Part shown: one piece after another, positions 44,767-55,391 of the stretch
How the letters are laid out: each line of letters opens with the position of its first letter
Position numbering within the stretch: the first letter of the stretch is position 1
Source: an uncultured Maritimibacter sp.
GTDB taxonomy: Bacteria; Pseudomonadota; Alphaproteobacteria; Rhodobacterales; Rhodobacteraceae
Assembly (NCBI GenBank): GCA_913063035.1
Contig: CAJXYS010000006.1
Location: 1-64,000 of the forward strand
DNA: 64,000 nucleotides
Reading direction: 5' to 3'
Made by a program: the position numbers and the translations under genes
The notes under the pieces: model-generated
Database searches by the model: none
Seen by the model: the letters and a program-made list of their open reading frames with translations, nothing else
What the model was told of the DNA's origin: nothing

Positions 44767-45750
44767 TCAGGGCACCAGCACCGCGGCCCCCTGCAGCCGA
44801 CCTTCGCGCAGATCGTCAAGGGCCTCGTTGGCCTGTTCCAAGGGGTATGGCACGGTCTTCGTCCGCACCCCGGCTTTCTCGGCCAGCGGGAAAAACGCCG
44901 CGCCGTCTTGGCGGGTCAGGTTGGCCACCGACCGGACCTGGCGTTCCCCCCAAAGGTCGGCATAGGGAAAGCCGGGAATGTCGCTCATGTGGATGCCGCC
45001 ACAGATCACGCACCCGCCCTTGCGCACGGCCTTGAGCGCCGCCGGCACCAGCGCCCCCACCGGCGCGAAGATCAGCGCGGCATCGAGTTCCACGGGCGGA
45101 CGCATGTCCGAGCCCCCGGCCCAGACCGCCCCGAGCCGCCGGGCGAAGTCCTGCGCGGCGGTGTCGCCGGGCCGGGTCAGCGCATGGACCTCGCGTCCCT
45201 GCCAGACCGCGACCTGCGCCAGGATATGGGCCGCCGCGCCAAAGCCATAAAGCCCGATCCGCCGCGCATCTCCGGCCATCGCGAGGCTCCGGTAGCCGAT
45301 GAGCCCCGCGCAGAGCAGCGGCGCGAGCGCCACAGGGTCGCCGTCCTCCGGCAGCGGAAAGACGTAGCGCGCGTCGGCGACGCAGGCCTCGGCGAAACCG
45401 CCGTTCAGCGTGTAGCCGGTGAAGCCCGGCGCGTCGCAGAGGTTCTCCTGCCCGTTCCGGCAGTAAAAGCAGTCGCCGCAGGTATGGCCGAGCCAGGGCA
45501 CCCCCACGCGCTGGCCCTTGCCGAGCTCCGAGACCCCCGCCCCGGTTTCCTCGACCCGGCCCACGATCTCGTGGCCGGGCACGAGCGGCAGTCGGGGGCG
45601 GTCCAGCTCGCCATCGACAATGTGCAGATCGGTGCGGCAGACGCCGCAGGCCTCCACCCTTATCCGCACCTGTCCCGCGCCGGGCGCGGGACGATCCATG
45701 TCGGTCAGGGCGAGCGGCCTGCGCGGCGCGCCGAGAACCATCGCGCGCAT
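44767..45750 (-). CDS. Zinc-dependent alcohol dehydrogenase (AdhP/YjgB-like)
   Basis: A 327-residue medium-chain dehydrogenase. Catalytic zinc ligands are Cys in ACGVCRTDLH and His in VPGHEIVG; the structural-zinc cysteines are in CGDCFYCRNGQENLCD (~95-110). The NAD(P)-binding strand is IGLYGFGAAAH (~165). It probably interconverts an aldehyde and alcohol. It is the last gene of the five-gene operon, four bases after the acyl carrier protein gene, so it may act on the aldehyde or acyl product of that module. Confidence 0.93.
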   Translation of the reverse strand: MRAMVLGAPRRPLALTDMDRPAPGAGQVRIRVEACGVCRTDLHIVDGELDRPRLPLVPGHEIVGRVEETGAGVSELGKGQRVGVPWLGHTCGDCFYCRNGQENLCDAPGFTGYTLNGGFAEACVADARYVFPLPEDGDPVALAPLLCAGLIGYRSLAMAGDARRIGLYGFGAAAHILAQVAVWQGREVHALTRPGDTAAQDFARRLGAVWAGGSDMRPPVELDAALIFAPVGALVPAALKAVRKGGCVICGGIHMSDIPGFPYADLWGERQVRSVANLTRQDGAAFFPLAEKAGVRTKTVPYPLEQANEALDDLREGRLQGAAVLVP

Positions 45751-45754
45751 CGGT

Positions 45755-46000
45755 TCAGCCGAGCTTGCCGGCGATGTAGCCCGCCGCCGAGGCCGGCGTC
45801 GCGATGCCCTCGGTCTCGGAGTCCGGGATCTCGATGCCGAAGCGCTTGGCCAGGGCCGTGATCAGGTTCAGGATATCCATGGAATCGAGTTCCAGGTCAT
45901 CCTGCAGATGATCGTCGTCGCCCACGTCGGCCGGGTCGATATCGGGCGCGATGCGGTTCACTTCCTCGAGAAAGGCAGCCTTTATCTCGTCGCGGGTCAT
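45755..46000 (-). CDS. Acyl carrier protein in a 2-oxoacid dehydrogenase operon
   Basis: An 81-residue carrier protein. The phosphopantetheine serine is Ser40 in LELDSMDIL; acidic helix II (DILNLITALAKRFG) is typical for partner docking. Sequence is not that of housekeeping AcpP (which has DSLDTVEL), so it is a specialised carrier. It overlaps the E2 gene by four bases and lies four bases before the alcohol dehydrogenase gene. An ACP encoded inside an E1-E2 operon is unusual and suggests acyl transfer to or from a carrier rather than CoA alone (inference). Confidence 0.92.
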   Translation of the reverse strand: MTRDEIKAAFLEEVNRIAPDIDPADVGDDDHLQDDLELDSMDILNLITALAKRFGIEIPDSETEGIATPASAAGYIAGKLG

Positions 46001-47229
46001 AATGCCTCCGGGTGCTGGAGAAGGGTATCGATCTCGGCCAGGAACTGCGCGCCGCGGCGCCCGTCGCTGACCCGGTGATCGGCGGCAAGCGTCACGGTCA
46101 CGACCTCGCGCAGCGCCGGCTCGCCCTGCACCGCGCGGGGCGCGCTGCGGGGCGTTCCAAAGGCCACCAGCGCGACCTGCGGCGGGTAGATGACGCCCGT
46201 CATGCTGTCCACGCCCTTTTCGCCGAGACTGGAAACCGTGATCGTGCCATCCGTCATCTCGGAGGATCGCAGCCGCCCGGACCGCGCCCGCATCACCAGG
46301 TCACGCATCGCCTCCATCAGGGCATCCAGCGAGAGCGTCTGCGCATCCCGGATCGCCGGCGCGACAAGCCCGCCGCCGCGCAGCGCCACGGCCACCCCGG
46401 CATGGACAGCGTCGGACGCCGCGAACGCGCCGTCGGCATAGTGGCCGTTCATGGCCTTTACCTTGTTCGCCGCCAGCGCCGCCGCCTTGACGAACAGCGC
46501 CCCCATGAGGAGGCGCCGCTCTGCGGGCCGGTCGGCATTGGTGGCCGCCAGCCAGTCACTTGCGGCCTGCAGGTCGATGTCGTGACCCAGATAGTAATGC
46601 GGAATCTCGCGTTTCGACCGGGCCATGGCGGCCGCGATGGCCTCGCGCATGGCCGAAAGGTCCAGCCCCTGCTTGCGCGCCGGTGGCGTCGCGGCGGACC
46701 CTGGCCTGTCGCGGCCCGTGGCGGCCTCGACATCGGCGCGCACTATGGCCCCACCGGGGCCGCTGCCCACGAGCGTCGAGAGATCGAGGCCCTTCTCGGC
46801 GGCGAGACGTCGCGCGGCGGGAGAGGCCGCCGGGATTTCCCCGGCCGCCGCTGCGGGATGCCGCGCGGGCGCGGCGGCGGGCGCGGGGGCCTCTGCCGGC
46901 GCTGCCGGTGTGGCGGGCGGCGTAGGGGGCTCGGGCGGCGCGGCGGATCCGGGGGGCGTGGTCCGGGGGGGCGCGGGTTCCGGCGCGTCCTCGCCGGGTT
47001 TCACGATCGTGGCCAGCGGCGCGCCGACCGGCAGCGTCTCGCCCAGCGCCGCATCCAGCGAGCGGACCTCGCCAGCCTCGAAGATCTCGATCTCGATCGC
47101 GCCTTTCTGGGTCTCGACCACGGCGACGACATCGCCGCGCTTGACGGTGTCGCCGGGCTGCACGAGCCATTCGACCAGCTTGCCCGACTCCATGTCGGCC
47201 CCGAGCGAGGGCATGGTGAAGACACCCAT
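45997..47229 (-). CDS. Dihydrolipoamide acyltransferase (E2)
   Basis: A 410-residue E2 component. One lipoyl domain at ~1-75 with lipoyl Lys42 in [10 protein letters not shown]; a Pro/Ala-rich linker ~76-125; an E3/E1-binding domain ~130-170 ([20 protein letters not shown]); and the CAT-like catalytic domain with the active His in [14 protein letters not shown] near residue 390. It transfers the acyl group made by E1. It still has the peripheral-subunit domain, but no lpd (E3) gene is nearby. Start at 47229 is three bases after the E1 stop. Confidence 0.94.
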   Translation of the reverse strand: MGVFTMPSLGADMESGKLVEWLVQPGDTVKRGDVVAVVETQKGAIEIEIFEAGEVRSLDAALGETLPVGAPLATIVKPGEDAPEPAPPRTTPPGSAAPPEPPTPPATPAAPAEAPAPAAAPARHPAAAAGEIPAASPAARRLAAEKGLDLSTLVGSGPGGAIVRADVEAATGRDRPGSAATPPARKQGLDLSAMREAIAAAMARSKREIPHYYLGHDIDLQAASDWLAATNADRPAERRLLMGALFVKAAALAANKVKAMNGHYADGAFAASDAVHAGVAVALRGGGLVAPAIRDAQTLSLDALMEAMRDLVMRARSGRLRSSEMTDGTITVSSLGEKGVDSMTGVIYPPQVALVAFGTPRSAPRAVQGEPALREVVTVTLAADHRVSDGRRGAQFLAEIDTLLQHPEAL

Positions 47230-47232
47230 GGC

Positions 47233-49233
47233 TCAGCCCTTGCCCAGCGTTGCCCTGGCCGCCGCGACGATCCGCGGGGCCTGCGGGATCGCGGCATCCT
47301 CGAGATGCTTGGGATAGGGGATCGGCACCTCTTCGGAACAGACCCGCCCCACCGGCGCGTCGAGATGCCAGAAGATTCGTTCCCCGATCCGTGCCGCGAT
47401 CTCGGCGGAGATCGATCCGGACCGCCAGCCCTCGTCCACGATGACCGCGCGCCGGGTCCGGCCGACCGAGTCCATGATCGTCTCGTCGTCGAGCGGGCGC
47501 AGGCTGCGCAGGTCGATCACCTCGGCCGAGATGCCCTCGCCCGCCAGCGTCTCTGCGGCCTCCAGCGTCTTCCAGAGCGACCCGCCATAGGTGATCAGCG
47601 TGACATCCTCGCCCCGCCGGCGAAGGGCGGCGCGGTCGATATCGACCGGCCCGGCATTGGTGTCGATCCGGTCCGCGTGGTTGTAGTGGAGCGCGTTCTC
47701 GAAGATCAGCACCGGGTCCGGATCCTCGAGCGCGGTCCAGAGCATGCCGCGCGCATCTTCGAGCGTCGCGGGCGCCAGCACGCGCAGGCCCGGGATATGC
47801 GCGTACCAGCCTTCGAGGGAGTGGGAATGCTGCGCGGCCAGCTGCTTGCCCGCGCCCGTGGCCATGCGGATCACCAGCGGCACGCCGAACTGGCCGCCCG
47901 ACATGTGCCGGATGGTGGCGGCGGTGTTCATGATCTGGTCAAGTGCGAGCAGGCTGAAATTGACCGTCATCAGCTCGACGATGGGGCGCATCCCGGCCGC
48001 CGCTGCCCCGATGCCGAAGCCGGTGAAGCCCGACTCCGAAAGCGGCGTGTCGCGGATTCGGTCGGGGCCGAATTCCTCCAGCAAGCCTTTCGTGACGGCG
48101 TAACAGCCGCCATAGGCGCCGACGTCCTCGCCCATCAGGAACACCCGCGGATCGCGGGTCAGCGCATCGCGGATCGCCTCGCGCGTGGCCTCGCGGTAGG
48201 TGGTTTCGACCGTTTCGCCTGATGGTTTGGCCGGCGCCGGCGGTTCCGGGCGATCCTCGGCCACGACATGGCGGGCGAGATCCTCGAGCGGTTCCCACTC
48301 GGCCGTTTCGGCATACTCCACCGCCCGCGCGATCTCGGCATCTATGCCGGCCTCGATATTGGCGATTTCCTCGTCGTGGATCAGCCCGTTCTGCGTCAGC
48401 CAGGTCTGGAAACGGATGATGGGGCCGCGCTGGCGCCAGTCCTCGACCTCGGCCTTGTCGCGGTAGAGTTGCGCATCGAACATCGAATGGGCGCGGAAGC
48501 GATAGGTGCGGCATTCGAGGAAATAGGGCTTTCCGGTCTCGCGGATCGCGGCCAGCGCGCGGCGCGCGGCCGCCTCGACCGCGACGATGTCCATGCCATC
48601 CACCACCTCGGAGGGCACGCCGTAGCTGGCGGCCTTGGCGTGGATGTCGGTCACCGCCTCGGAGCGTGCCAGAGCCGTGCCCATGGCGTAACCGTTGTTC
48701 TCGCAGACGAAGAGCGCCGGAACCTCCCAGAGCTGCGCCAGGTTCATCGTCTCGTGGAATTCCCCCTCGGCCACCGCGCCCTCGCCGAAGAAACAGGCCG
48801 TCACGGCGCCGGTGCCGTTCATCCTGTCGGCCAGCGCAAGCCCGCCCGCCAGCGGCAGGCCGCCGCCCACGATGGCGTTGCCGCCGTAGAAATTGGTCGC
48901 GGCATCGAACAGGTGCATCGATCCCCCGCGCCCGCCGGAACAGCCCGCCGCCTTGCCGTACATCTCGGCCATCACCCGGCCCATGTCGATCCCGCGCACC
49001 AGCGCGTGGCCATGCTCGCGGTAGGTGGCGACGACCCGGTCCTCGGGTCCCAGAAGGGGGATCACGCCCGCCGCGATCGCTTCCTCGCCGTCATAGAGAT
49101 GCAGGAAGCCGCGGATCTTCTGCTGGGTGTAGAGTTCGGCGCACTTGTCCTCGAACTTGCGGATGCGCAGCATCGTGGCGAGCAATTCGCGCACATGCGC
49201 GCGGGTCAGGTGGATCTTTTCCGATGCGGTCAT
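47233..49233 (-). CDS. Fused 2-oxoacid dehydrogenase E1 alpha-beta (TPP-dependent)
   Basis: A 666-residue single-chain E1. The alpha half (~1-325) has the TPP motif '[20 protein letters not shown]' ending in a distal Asn-Asn, and the phosphorylation-loop-like [16 protein letters not shown] short linker ([12 protein letters not shown]) leads to the beta half (~340-666) with [19 protein letters not shown] and '[17 protein letters not shown]'. The closest pattern is acetoin/pyruvate dehydrogenase E1, which usually is two chains. It decarboxylates a 2-oxo acid and loads the E2 lipoyl group. It overlaps the CoA-synthetase gene by four bases. Confidence 0.94.
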   Translation of the reverse strand: MTASEKIHLTRAHVRELLATMLRIRKFEDKCAELYTQQKIRGFLHLYDGEEAIAAGVIPLLGPEDRVVATYREHGHALVRGIDMGRVMAEMYGKAAGCSGGRGGSMHLFDAATNFYGGNAIVGGGLPLAGGLALADRMNGTGAVTACFFGEGAVAEGEFHETMNLAQLWEVPALFVCENNGYAMGTALARSEAVTDIHAKAASYGVPSEVVDGMDIVAVEAAARRALAAIRETGKPYFLECRTYRFRAHSMFDAQLYRDKAEVEDWRQRGPIIRFQTWLTQNGLIHDEEIANIEAGIDAEIARAVEYAETAEWEPLEDLARHVVAEDRPEPPAPAKPSGETVETTYREATREAIRDALTRDPRVFLMGEDVGAYGGCYAVTKGLLEEFGPDRIRDTPLSESGFTGFGIGAAAAGMRPIVELMTVNFSLLALDQIMNTAATIRHMSGGQFGVPLVIRMATGAGKQLAAQHSHSLEGWYAHIPGLRVLAPATLEDARGMLWTALEDPDPVLIFENALHYNHADRIDTNAGPVDIDRAALRRRGEDVTLITYGGSLWKTLEAAETLAGEGISAEVIDLRSLRPLDDETIMDSVGRTRRAVIVDEGWRSGSISAEIAARIGERIFWHLDAPVGRVCSEEVPIPYPKHLEDAAIPQAPRIVAAARATLGKG

Positions 49234-50981
49234 GACTCGTCGGTCTCCAGCGTGGAAATATCGCCCTCGGGCAGGCCGAGCTCGCGGGCTTTCAGAAGCC
49301 GGCGCATGATCTTGCCCGACCGGGTCTTGGGCAGGGTCTTGCGGAACACCACCTCGCGCGGGGCAACGGCGGGGCCAAGTTTCTTGCGCGCGTGCCCGCG
49401 GATATCGCGCTCCAGCGCCTCGGAGGGGTCGAAGCCCGGGTTGAGAGAAACATAGGCCTTCACCACCTCGCCGGCGGTCTCGTCGGGCAGGCCGATCACG
49501 CCGGCCTCGGCGACCGCGTCATGCTCGATCAGGGCGCTTTCGACCTCGAAGGGGCCGATCAGGTGGCCCGAGGACTTGATCAGGTCGTCGGCACGGCCGA
49601 CGAACCAGAAATACCCGTCCGCATCGCGCATCGCCAGGTCGCCAGACAGGAACCAGCCGTCCTGGAACACCTTGGCGTATCGTTCCGGCTCGTGGAGATA
49701 GGCGCGCATCATCGACGGCCAGCCGGGGCGCAGCGCAAGCTCGCCGATCTCGCCGGTCGCGCAGTCGCGCAGCGCGCCATCCGCGCGATCGACGATCCCG
49801 GCGGTGATGCCCGGCAGCGGTTTGCCCATGGAGCCCGGCTTGATGTCCATCGCGGCGGTGTTGGCGATCATGATCCCGCCGGTCTCCGTCTGCCACCAGT
49901 TGTCGTGGAAGGGATGGCCGAAAACCTCCTTGCCCCAGACCACCGCCTCGGGGTTCAGCGGCTCGCCCACGCTGGCGAGGAAGCGCAGCTTCGAGAAGTC
50001 GTAGTCCCGCGCCGCCTCGGTTCCGGCGCGCATCATCATGCGGATGGCCGTGGGCGCGGTGTACCAGATCTCCACCCCTTCGTCCCGGAGAATGCCGTAC
50101 CACCTGTCGAGTTCGAAATCGGCCTCGTCCACGATCATGGTCACGCCGTTCACGAGCGGCGAGATGATCCCGTAGGAGGTTCCCGTCACCCAGCCCGGAT
50201 CGGCGGTGCACCAGTAAACGGCGCCGGGTGTCAGTTCGAGCGCGTTGCGCCCCGTGGCGGCATGGTTCACCACCGCCTCGTGGACGTGAACGGCCCCCTT
50301 GGGCCGGCCCGTCGTGCCGGAGGTGAAATGGATGAGCGCCGTGTCCTCGGGATCCATCGGAACGGTCTCGAATGCGTCGGAGGCCGCCGCCATTTCCGGG
50401 CCAAGCGCCACGCAGCCGTCAGGCGCCTCGTCGCCCAGGATCAGCACCAGTTTCAGCGACGGGATCGCGTCGCGCAGCTTGGCGATCTTGCGGCGGTAGA
50501 TCGAGGCCGTGGTCACGACCGCGTTGGCCTCGCCGATCTCCATCCGGGTCCGGATCGGTTCGGGCCCGAAGGCCGAGAAGAGCGGCGAGAAGGTCAGGCC
50601 CGCCTTCAGCGTGCCCAGCGCGGCGATGTAGAGCTCGGCCTCGCGGCCCATGAGCGAATACAGCCGGTCGCCTTTCGAAAGCCCGTGTTTCGCCAGCACA
50701 TTCGCGAAACGCGCGGTCTGGCGCACCATCTCGGCATAGGTCAGGTCACGGCGCTCGCCGTCCTTGCCGATCCAGCGCAGCGCGATCCGGTCGCCGTCGC
50801 CATGGGCGACATGCCGGTCCAGCGCCTCGTGGGCGATGTTGAGCTTGCCATCCGGCAGGCCGTCCAGCATGGCGCGGGCCTCGTCCCAGCCGAATGTCTT
50901 TCGGTATCGGTCGGGATCGGGCAGCACGGCTGCGCGGCGTTCGGCATCGGTCTTGGCGATGGTCTCCCAGGTCATCGGCAT
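49230..50981 (-). CDS. Acetyl-/acyl-CoA synthetase (AMP-forming)
   Basis: A 583-residue adenylate-forming ligase. Motif A3 [11 protein letters not shown] (~225), A5 YTAP..'NWWQTETGG' (~375), the [20 protein letters not shown] motif (~440) and the C-terminal catalytic lysine in [10 protein letters not shown] (~560). It closely fits the AcsA group of acetyl-/propionyl-CoA synthetases. First gene of the operon; its product is probably acetyl- or another short acyl-CoA, or an acyl group for the adjacent ACP. GGAGGAG lies just upstream. An FNR-type box is centred 49.5 bases upstream. Confidence 0.94.
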   Translation of the reverse strand: MPMTWETIAKTDAERRAAVLPDPDRYRKTFGWDEARAMLDGLPDGKLNIAHEALDRHVAHGDGDRIALRWIGKDGERRDLTYAEMVRQTARFANVLAKHGLSKGDRLYSLMGREAELYIAALGTLKAGLTFSPLFSAFGPEPIRTRMEIGEANAVVTTASIYRRKIAKLRDAIPSLKLVLILGDEAPDGCVALGPEMAAASDAFETVPMDPEDTALIHFTSGTTGRPKGAVHVHEAVVNHAATGRNALELTPGAVYWCTADPGWVTGTSYGIISPLVNGVTMIVDEADFELDRWYGILRDEGVEIWYTAPTAIRMMMRAGTEAARDYDFSKLRFLASVGEPLNPEAVVWGKEVFGHPFHDNWWQTETGGIMIANTAAMDIKPGSMGKPLPGITAGIVDRADGALRDCATGEIGELALRPGWPSMMRAYLHEPERYAKVFQDGWFLSGDLAMRDADGYFWFVGRADDLIKSSGHLIGPFEVESALIEHDAVAEAGVIGLPDETAGEVVKAYVSLNPGFDPSEALERDIRGHARKKLGPAVAPREVVFRKTLPKTRSGKIMRRLLKARELGLPEGDISTLETDES

Positions 50982-51023
50982 CTCCTCCCACAGCCACTAT
51001 CCGGGCCCGTGCGCGCCGGGGCA

Positions 51024-51037
51024 TTGACTCAGGTCAA
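51024..51037. promoter_or_regulatory. FNR/FixK-type box TTGAC-TCAG-GTCAA upstream of the acyl-CoA/PDH operon
   Basis: A perfect dyad matching the FNR/FixK class, in the 63-bp gap between gtsD-like and the CoA-synthetase gene. It is centred 49.5 bases upstream of the start codon. A standard -41.5 site would give a start inside the ribosome site, so the promoter may use other spacing or a different start. Confidence 0.7.
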
Positions 51038-51044
51038 CCCGCCC

Positions 51045-52160
51045 TCACATGCCGAGACCGGTATCGGCGTCGAAGACCTTGGCCTTGCCCATATCCACCT
51101 CGAAGCGGAAAGCAGCGCCGATCTCGCGCGCATCCTCGGGGCGGACGCGCGCGATCATGTCGATGCCCGCGATCTGGAACACGATCATGGTGTCCGGGCC
51201 CGTGGGCTCGACCACCTCGACCGGGCGCTCGAAGACGAAACGGTTGGGTCCGGGCAGTTCGGTTCCGGCCGCGAAGATCGTCTCGGGACGCAGGCCCAGC
51301 ACGACGGCGTGGCCGTCCGGGGCGTCGATATCGGCCGCCTTGTCCGCCGGCAGCGGGAAGCGCACCGGATCCTCGCCGTCATTGCCGGCGTCGACGGCCA
51401 GCCCCGTGTCGAGACGGCGGAGCCGCCCGGGCACCATGTTCATCGGCGGCGAGCCCATGAACCCCGCGACGAAGAGATCGACCGGATCCTCGTAGACCGT
51501 CGCCGGGTCTGCGAATTGCCGGATATGGCCATTGTCCATCACCGCGATCCGGGTGGCCAGCGTCATCGCCTCGATCTGGTCATGGGTGACGTAGACCACC
51601 GTCTTGCCAAGGCGCTGATGCAGCTTCTTGATCTCGGTGCGCATCTCGATCCTGAGCTTGGCGTCGAGGTTCGAGAGCGGCTCGTCGAAGAGGAACACCT
51701 CGGGCTTGCGCACCAGCGCCCGGCCCATCGCGACCCGCTGGCGCTGCCCGCCCGAGAGCTGCCCGGGCTTGCGGTCGAGATAATGGTCGATCTGCAGCAG
51801 CCTGGAGAACTCGTCGACCGCCATGCGCTGATCCGTCTTGGAAATGCCGCGCGTCTGCATGCCGAAGGTGATGTTCTCGCGCACCGTCTTCGTCGGGTAG
51901 AGCGCGTAGGACTGGAAGACCATGGCGATGTCGCGGTCACGCGGCGGCACGTTGTCGACCGTCTTGCCGCCGATCTGGACATGCCCCTCGGACACCGTCT
52001 CGAGCCCGGCGATCATGTTGAGCAGCGTGGACTTGCCGCAGCCCGAGGGCCCGACGAGCACCACGAACTCGCCCGGTTCAATTTCCAGGTCGATCCCCTT
52101 GATGACCTCGTTCGCGCCGAAAAACTTCCTGACCGACTGGAGCCGGATTCCCGATGCCAT
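51045..52160 (-). CDS. Sugar ABC transporter ATP-binding protein (UgpC/MalK type)
   Basis: A 371-residue ATPase of the carbohydrate importer class. Walker [10 protein letters not shown] (~40), signature [15 protein letters not shown] (~135), Walker [13 protein letters not shown] and the switch His in [13 protein letters not shown] (~190). The C-terminal ~240-371 is the TOBE/MalK regulatory domain. It is the last gene of the binding-protein/permease/permease/ATPase operon, three bases after the second permease. Such ATPases are sometimes shared among sugar transporters. Confidence 0.94.
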   Translation of the reverse strand: MASGIRLQSVRKFFGANEVIKGIDLEIEPGEFVVLVGPSGCGKSTLLNMIAGLETVSEGHVQIGGKTVDNVPPRDRDIAMVFQSYALYPTKTVRENITFGMQTRGISKTDQRMAVDEFSRLLQIDHYLDRKPGQLSGGQRQRVAMGRALVRKPEVFLFDEPLSNLDAKLRIEMRTEIKKLHQRLGKTVVYVTHDQIEAMTLATRIAVMDNGHIRQFADPATVYEDPVDLFVAGFMGSPPMNMVPGRLRRLDTGLAVDAGNDGEDPVRFPLPADKAADIDAPDGHAVVLGLRPETIFAAGTELPGPNRFVFERPVEVVEPTGPDTMIVFQIAGIDMIARVRPEDAREIGAAFRFEVDMGKAKVFDADTGLGM

Positions 52161-52163
52161 GCG

Positions 52164-53057
52164 TTATCCCTTCACTGCCCCGGCCGACAGGCCCCGCACG
52201 AAATACGCCCCCGCGATCACGTAGACCGCCAGCGTCGGCAGCGCGGCGATGATCGCCGCGGCCATGTCGACATTGTATTCCTTCACCCCCGTCGAGGTGT
52301 TCACCACGTTGTTCAGCGCCACCGTCACCGGGTTCGAGTCCCCGATGGTGAAGGCCACCCCGAACAGGAAATCGTTCCAGATCTGCGTGAACTGCCAGAT
52401 CACCGTGACCACGATCGCCGGGATGGCCATCGGCAGCACGATCCCGAAGAAGATCCGGAAGAACCCCGCCCCGTCGATCTTGGCGGCCTGGATGATGCCG
52501 TCGGAGACACCGATGAAGAAGTTGCGGAAAAACAGCGTCGTGAAGGCCAGCCCGTAGACCGTATGCACCAGGATCAGCCCCGGCACCGTGCCGGCCAGCC
52601 CCAGGTAGCCCAGCGTCCGCGCCATCGGCAGCAGGATCACCTGGAAGGGAATGAACGCACCGAACAGCATCAGCGCGAAGATCCAGTCGGCGCCGGGAAA
52701 ACGCCATTTCGTCAGCGCGTAGCCGTTCAGCGCGCCGAGCAGCGTCGAGATGAACACCGCCGGCACGGTCATCATCACCGAGTTCCAGACATAGGGTTTC
52801 AGCCCGTCGCAGCGCACGCCCACACAGGCCGAGTCCCAGGCCTTGGCCCAGGCGTCGAAGGTGATATCGCGCGGCAGGCTCAGCAGCGTGCCCAGGCGGA
52901 TCTCCTCCAGCGACTTCAGCGAGGTCGAGATCATCACGATGAGCGGGATGAGGTAATAGAGGCAGAACAGCCCCAACACCGCGAAGAGCAGGAGCCGCAT
53001 GAGGCGCGGGCCGAGACCGCTCGGCTGTACGATGCCGCTGATCCGCCGTTGCTTCAT
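52164..53057 (-). CDS. Sugar ABC transporter permease 2 (GtsC-like)
   Basis: A 297-residue inner-membrane permease with six helices and the EAA loop ('GIIQAAKIDGAGFFRIFFG' near residue 205). It forms the channel with the permease encoded just upstream (ATGA overlap at 53054-53057). The N-terminal half has a Cys-containing periplasmic loop CVGVRCDGLKPYVWNS that recurs in glucose-type importers. I start at 53057 (MKQRRISG); the open frame further upstream belongs to the other permease. Confidence 0.93.
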   Translation of the reverse strand: MKQRRISGIVQPSGLGPRLMRLLLFAVLGLFCLYYLIPLIVMISTSLKSLEEIRLGTLLSLPRDITFDAWAKAWDSACVGVRCDGLKPYVWNSVMMTVPAVFISTLLGALNGYALTKWRFPGADWIFALMLFGAFIPFQVILLPMARTLGYLGLAGTVPGLILVHTVYGLAFTTLFFRNFFIGVSDGIIQAAKIDGAGFFRIFFGIVLPMAIPAIVVTVIWQFTQIWNDFLFGVAFTIGDSNPVTVALNNVVNTSTGVKEYNVDMAAAIIAALPTLAVYVIAGAYFVRGLSAGAVKG

Positions 53058-53956
53058 TCGCCTGTCTTCCTGAGTTCGGAATAGAGATAGGGCACGATGA
53101 TCGCGCAGATCGTCATCAGCATCATGGTGGCCGACGCCGCCGCGACACCCAGTTCGCTGCGCTGGAAGGCGAAGGAGTACATGAAGGTCGCCGGCATGTC
53201 GGTGGCGTAGCCCGGTCCCCCGCCGGTAAGCGCGATCACCAGATCGAAGCTCTTGATCGCGAGATGGGCCAGGATGATCACCGTGGACAGGAAGACCGGC
53301 CGCAGCATCGGCAGAATGATGCCCGTATAGGTCCGCCACGGCCCGGCGCCGTCGATGGCCGCGGCCTTGAGCACCTCGTCATCGACCGAGCGCAGACCGG
53401 CCAGGAACAGCGCCATCGCGTAGCCCGAGGATTGCCAGACCGCCGCGATCACCACCGTGTAGATCGCCATGTCCGAGTTCACCAGCCAGTCGAAGGTGAA
53501 GGACTCGAAGCCCGCCTCGCGCATCAGCCGTTCGACGCCGAGGCCGGGGTTCAGGATCCATTTCCAGACCGTGCCCGTGACGATGAAGGACAGCGCCATG
53601 GGATAGAGATAAATGGTGCGGATCACGCCTTCGGCCCGGACCCGCTGATCGAGCAGCACCGCGAGGAAGATCCCGATCGCCATGCTGATCCCGATGAAAA
53701 GGGCCGAGAACACGAAAAGGTTCTCGATCGCCACGTACCAGCGCGGCGTCGACCAGAGCCGCACATACTGTGCCAGCCCGTCGAATTCGTAGACCGGCAT
53801 GACGCCGGACTTGGTCAGCGAGATATAGGCCGTCCAGACGATGAAGCCGTAGACGAAAAAGAGGCTCGCCGCGAAAAGCGGAGAGACCACGATCATCGGC
53901 AGGCGCCGTTCGAGCAGGCGGCCGATCCTCTGTAATGTGCCCGTGCGGTCGGTCAT
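53054..53956 (-). CDS. Sugar ABC transporter permease 1 (GtsB-like)
   Basis: A 300-residue inner-membrane permease with six helices and the EAA motif 'EVLKAAAIDGAGPWRTYTG' (~residue 195). Typical MalF/GtsB-type partner of the next gene. It is preceded by a 10-bp intercistronic hairpin that follows the binding-protein gene, so its expression is probably lower than the binding protein. Confidence 0.93.
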   Translation of the reverse strand: MTDRTGTLQRIGRLLERRLPMIVVSPLFAASLFFVYGFIVWTAYISLTKSGVMPVYEFDGLAQYVRLWSTPRWYVAIENLFVFSALFIGISMAIGIFLAVLLDQRVRAEGVIRTIYLYPMALSFIVTGTVWKWILNPGLGVERLMREAGFESFTFDWLVNSDMAIYTVVIAAVWQSSGYAMALFLAGLRSVDDEVLKAAAIDGAGPWRTYTGIILPMLRPVFLSTVIILAHLAIKSFDLVIALTGGGPGYATDMPATFMYSFAFQRSELGVAAASATMMLMTICAIIVPYLYSELRKTGE

Positions 53957-53972
53957 CGCCCCCCCGGTCGGT

Positions 53973-53998
53973 CCGGGGCGGTCACGAGACCGCCCCGG
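53973..53998 (-). other. Intercistronic hairpin between binding protein and permease
   Basis: CCGGGGCGGT (53973-53982) and ACCGCCCCGG (53989-53998) form a perfect 10-bp stem with a 6-base loop, 17 bases past the binding-protein stop and 17 bases before the permease start. No U tract; probably stabilises the upstream mRNA or causes partial stopping. Confidence 0.8.
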
Positions 53999-54014
53999 CT
54001 AGGCTTGGTCCGGG

Positions 54015-55271
54015 TCACTGCTGGGCGCGCGTCACGGCCTCGGCCAGGCTCTGGGTCGCGTCCTCCGCGCTCATGTCGGAGTTGAAGAACTCCGTCACGA
54101 GATCGAGAAACTCGCCCCGCACCGACCGCGGCACCGCCATTTCATGCGCCATGGACGGCACCAGCGTGTCGCCCTCGATGGCGGCGACGAGATCGTCATG
54201 CGAGCGCTTGGCGCACATGTCGAACTTGTCGAGCGCCACGTCGGTGCGCGCCGGGATCGAGCCCTTCGCAAGGTTGAAGGTTTCCTGGAACCCCGGCGAC
54301 ATGATGAGGCTTGCCAGAACCTGCTGGCCCTGCAGCCGCTCTTCGCCCGATACCTTGAAGAAGGTGAAGCTGTCGGAGTTCAGCACGAAGCCGTCACCGG
54401 GTGCCGCGGCGCAGAGGAAATCCTCGCCCGGGACCTTGCCGGCCGCCAGGAACTCGCCCTTGGCCCAGTCGCCCATGATCTGGAACGCGGCATCGCCGCG
54501 CATCACCATCGCCGTGGCCAGGTTCCAGTCGCGGCCCGAGAAATTCGGATCGACATAGCCGCGAAGCTTGCGGAGCTGTTCGAAGGAGGCGACCATCGTG
54601 TCGCTGGTCAGTGCCTCCTGGTCCAGATCGACCAGGGCGTCGCGGAAGAATTCCGGCCCGCCGACGCCCAGCACGACCACCTCGAAGATCGTGGCGTCCT
54701 GCCAGGGCTGTCCGCCATGGGCCAGTGCGATCTTGCCGGCGGCCTCGACCTTGTCGGCGGCGGCGTTGAACTCCGCCCAGGTGGTCGGCATCGCGTCCAC
54801 ACCGGCCTCTTCCAGCACGTCGGGATTCGCCCAGATCCAGTCCACGCGGTGAATGTTCACCGGCGCCGCGACGTAGTCGCCCTCGTATTTCATGATCCCG
54901 GCGAGCGCGGGCGGCAGGACCTGGTCCCAGTTTTCTTCCCCGGCCACGGTCTCGACGTCGTTGAGCGCGCCCTGCTCGGCCCATTCCTGGATCCCGGGCC
55001 CCTTGAGCTGAACGGCGGTGGGCGGCTTGCCCGACACGACCCGGGCGCGCAGCGCGGTCATCGCCGCGTCGCCGCCGCCGCCCGCGATGGGCGAGTCGAT
55101 CCATTCGCCGCCGCGCTCCTCGAAAGCGTTCTTGAGTTCGCCGACGGCCTTGGCTTCGCCGCCGGATGTCCACCAATGCAGGACCTCGACGGTGCCCTGG
55201 GCCTGCACGGCCCCGCACCAGGCGGTTCCGGCCAGCGCCGTGGCCGCAATAATTCTGTTGAAACGATACAT
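54015..55271 (-). CDS. Sugar ABC transporter substrate-binding protein (GtsA-like, glucose type)
   Basis: A 418-residue periplasmic protein with a Sec signal (cleavage near VQA/QGT, residue ~25). 'VEVLHWWTSGGEAKAVGEL' (~30-48) and AAPVNIHRVDWIWANP (~135) are typical of the glucose/mannose binding proteins of the Gts/Glt type. The substrate is probably glucose or a related aldose (family inference). The 200-bp upstream region holds an FNR-type box (55436-55449) and a GTTACC/GGTAAC repeat, so expression may depend on oxygen and on a sugar repressor. Confidence 0.93.
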   Translation of the reverse strand: MYRFNRIIAATALAGTAWCGAVQAQGTVEVLHWWTSGGEAKAVGELKNAFEERGGEWIDSPIAGGGGDAAMTALRARVVSGKPPTAVQLKGPGIQEWAEQGALNDVETVAGEENWDQVLPPALAGIMKYEGDYVAAPVNIHRVDWIWANPDVLEEAGVDAMPTTWAEFNAAADKVEAAGKIALAHGGQPWQDATIFEVVVLGVGGPEFFRDALVDLDQEALTSDTMVASFEQLRKLRGYVDPNFSGRDWNLATAMVMRGDAAFQIMGDWAKGEFLAAGKVPGEDFLCAAAPGDGFVLNSDSFTFFKVSGEERLQGQQVLASLIMSPGFQETFNLAKGSIPARTDVALDKFDMCAKRSHDDLVAAIEGDTLVPSMAHEMAVPRSVRGEFLDLVTEFFNSDMSAEDATQSLAEAVTRAQQ

Positions 55272-55391
55272 GAGTCAGCTCCTCCCATATCGGAGCGGGG
55301 CGCAGCGCGCACAGGCTCCGAAATCCCGTGAAAGAATGGATTACGCGGGACGGCGGACCTTGTCCTCCTCCGGTCCGTCTCGCCCAAACTC

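Noticed and set aside
49392..53084. Very long open frame on the plus strand (over 1200 codons) opposite the CoA-synthetase and ABC genes
   Set aside because: It is antisense to well-supported genes, has the Arg/His/Asp/Gly-rich composition of GC-rich shadow frames, and shows no domain.
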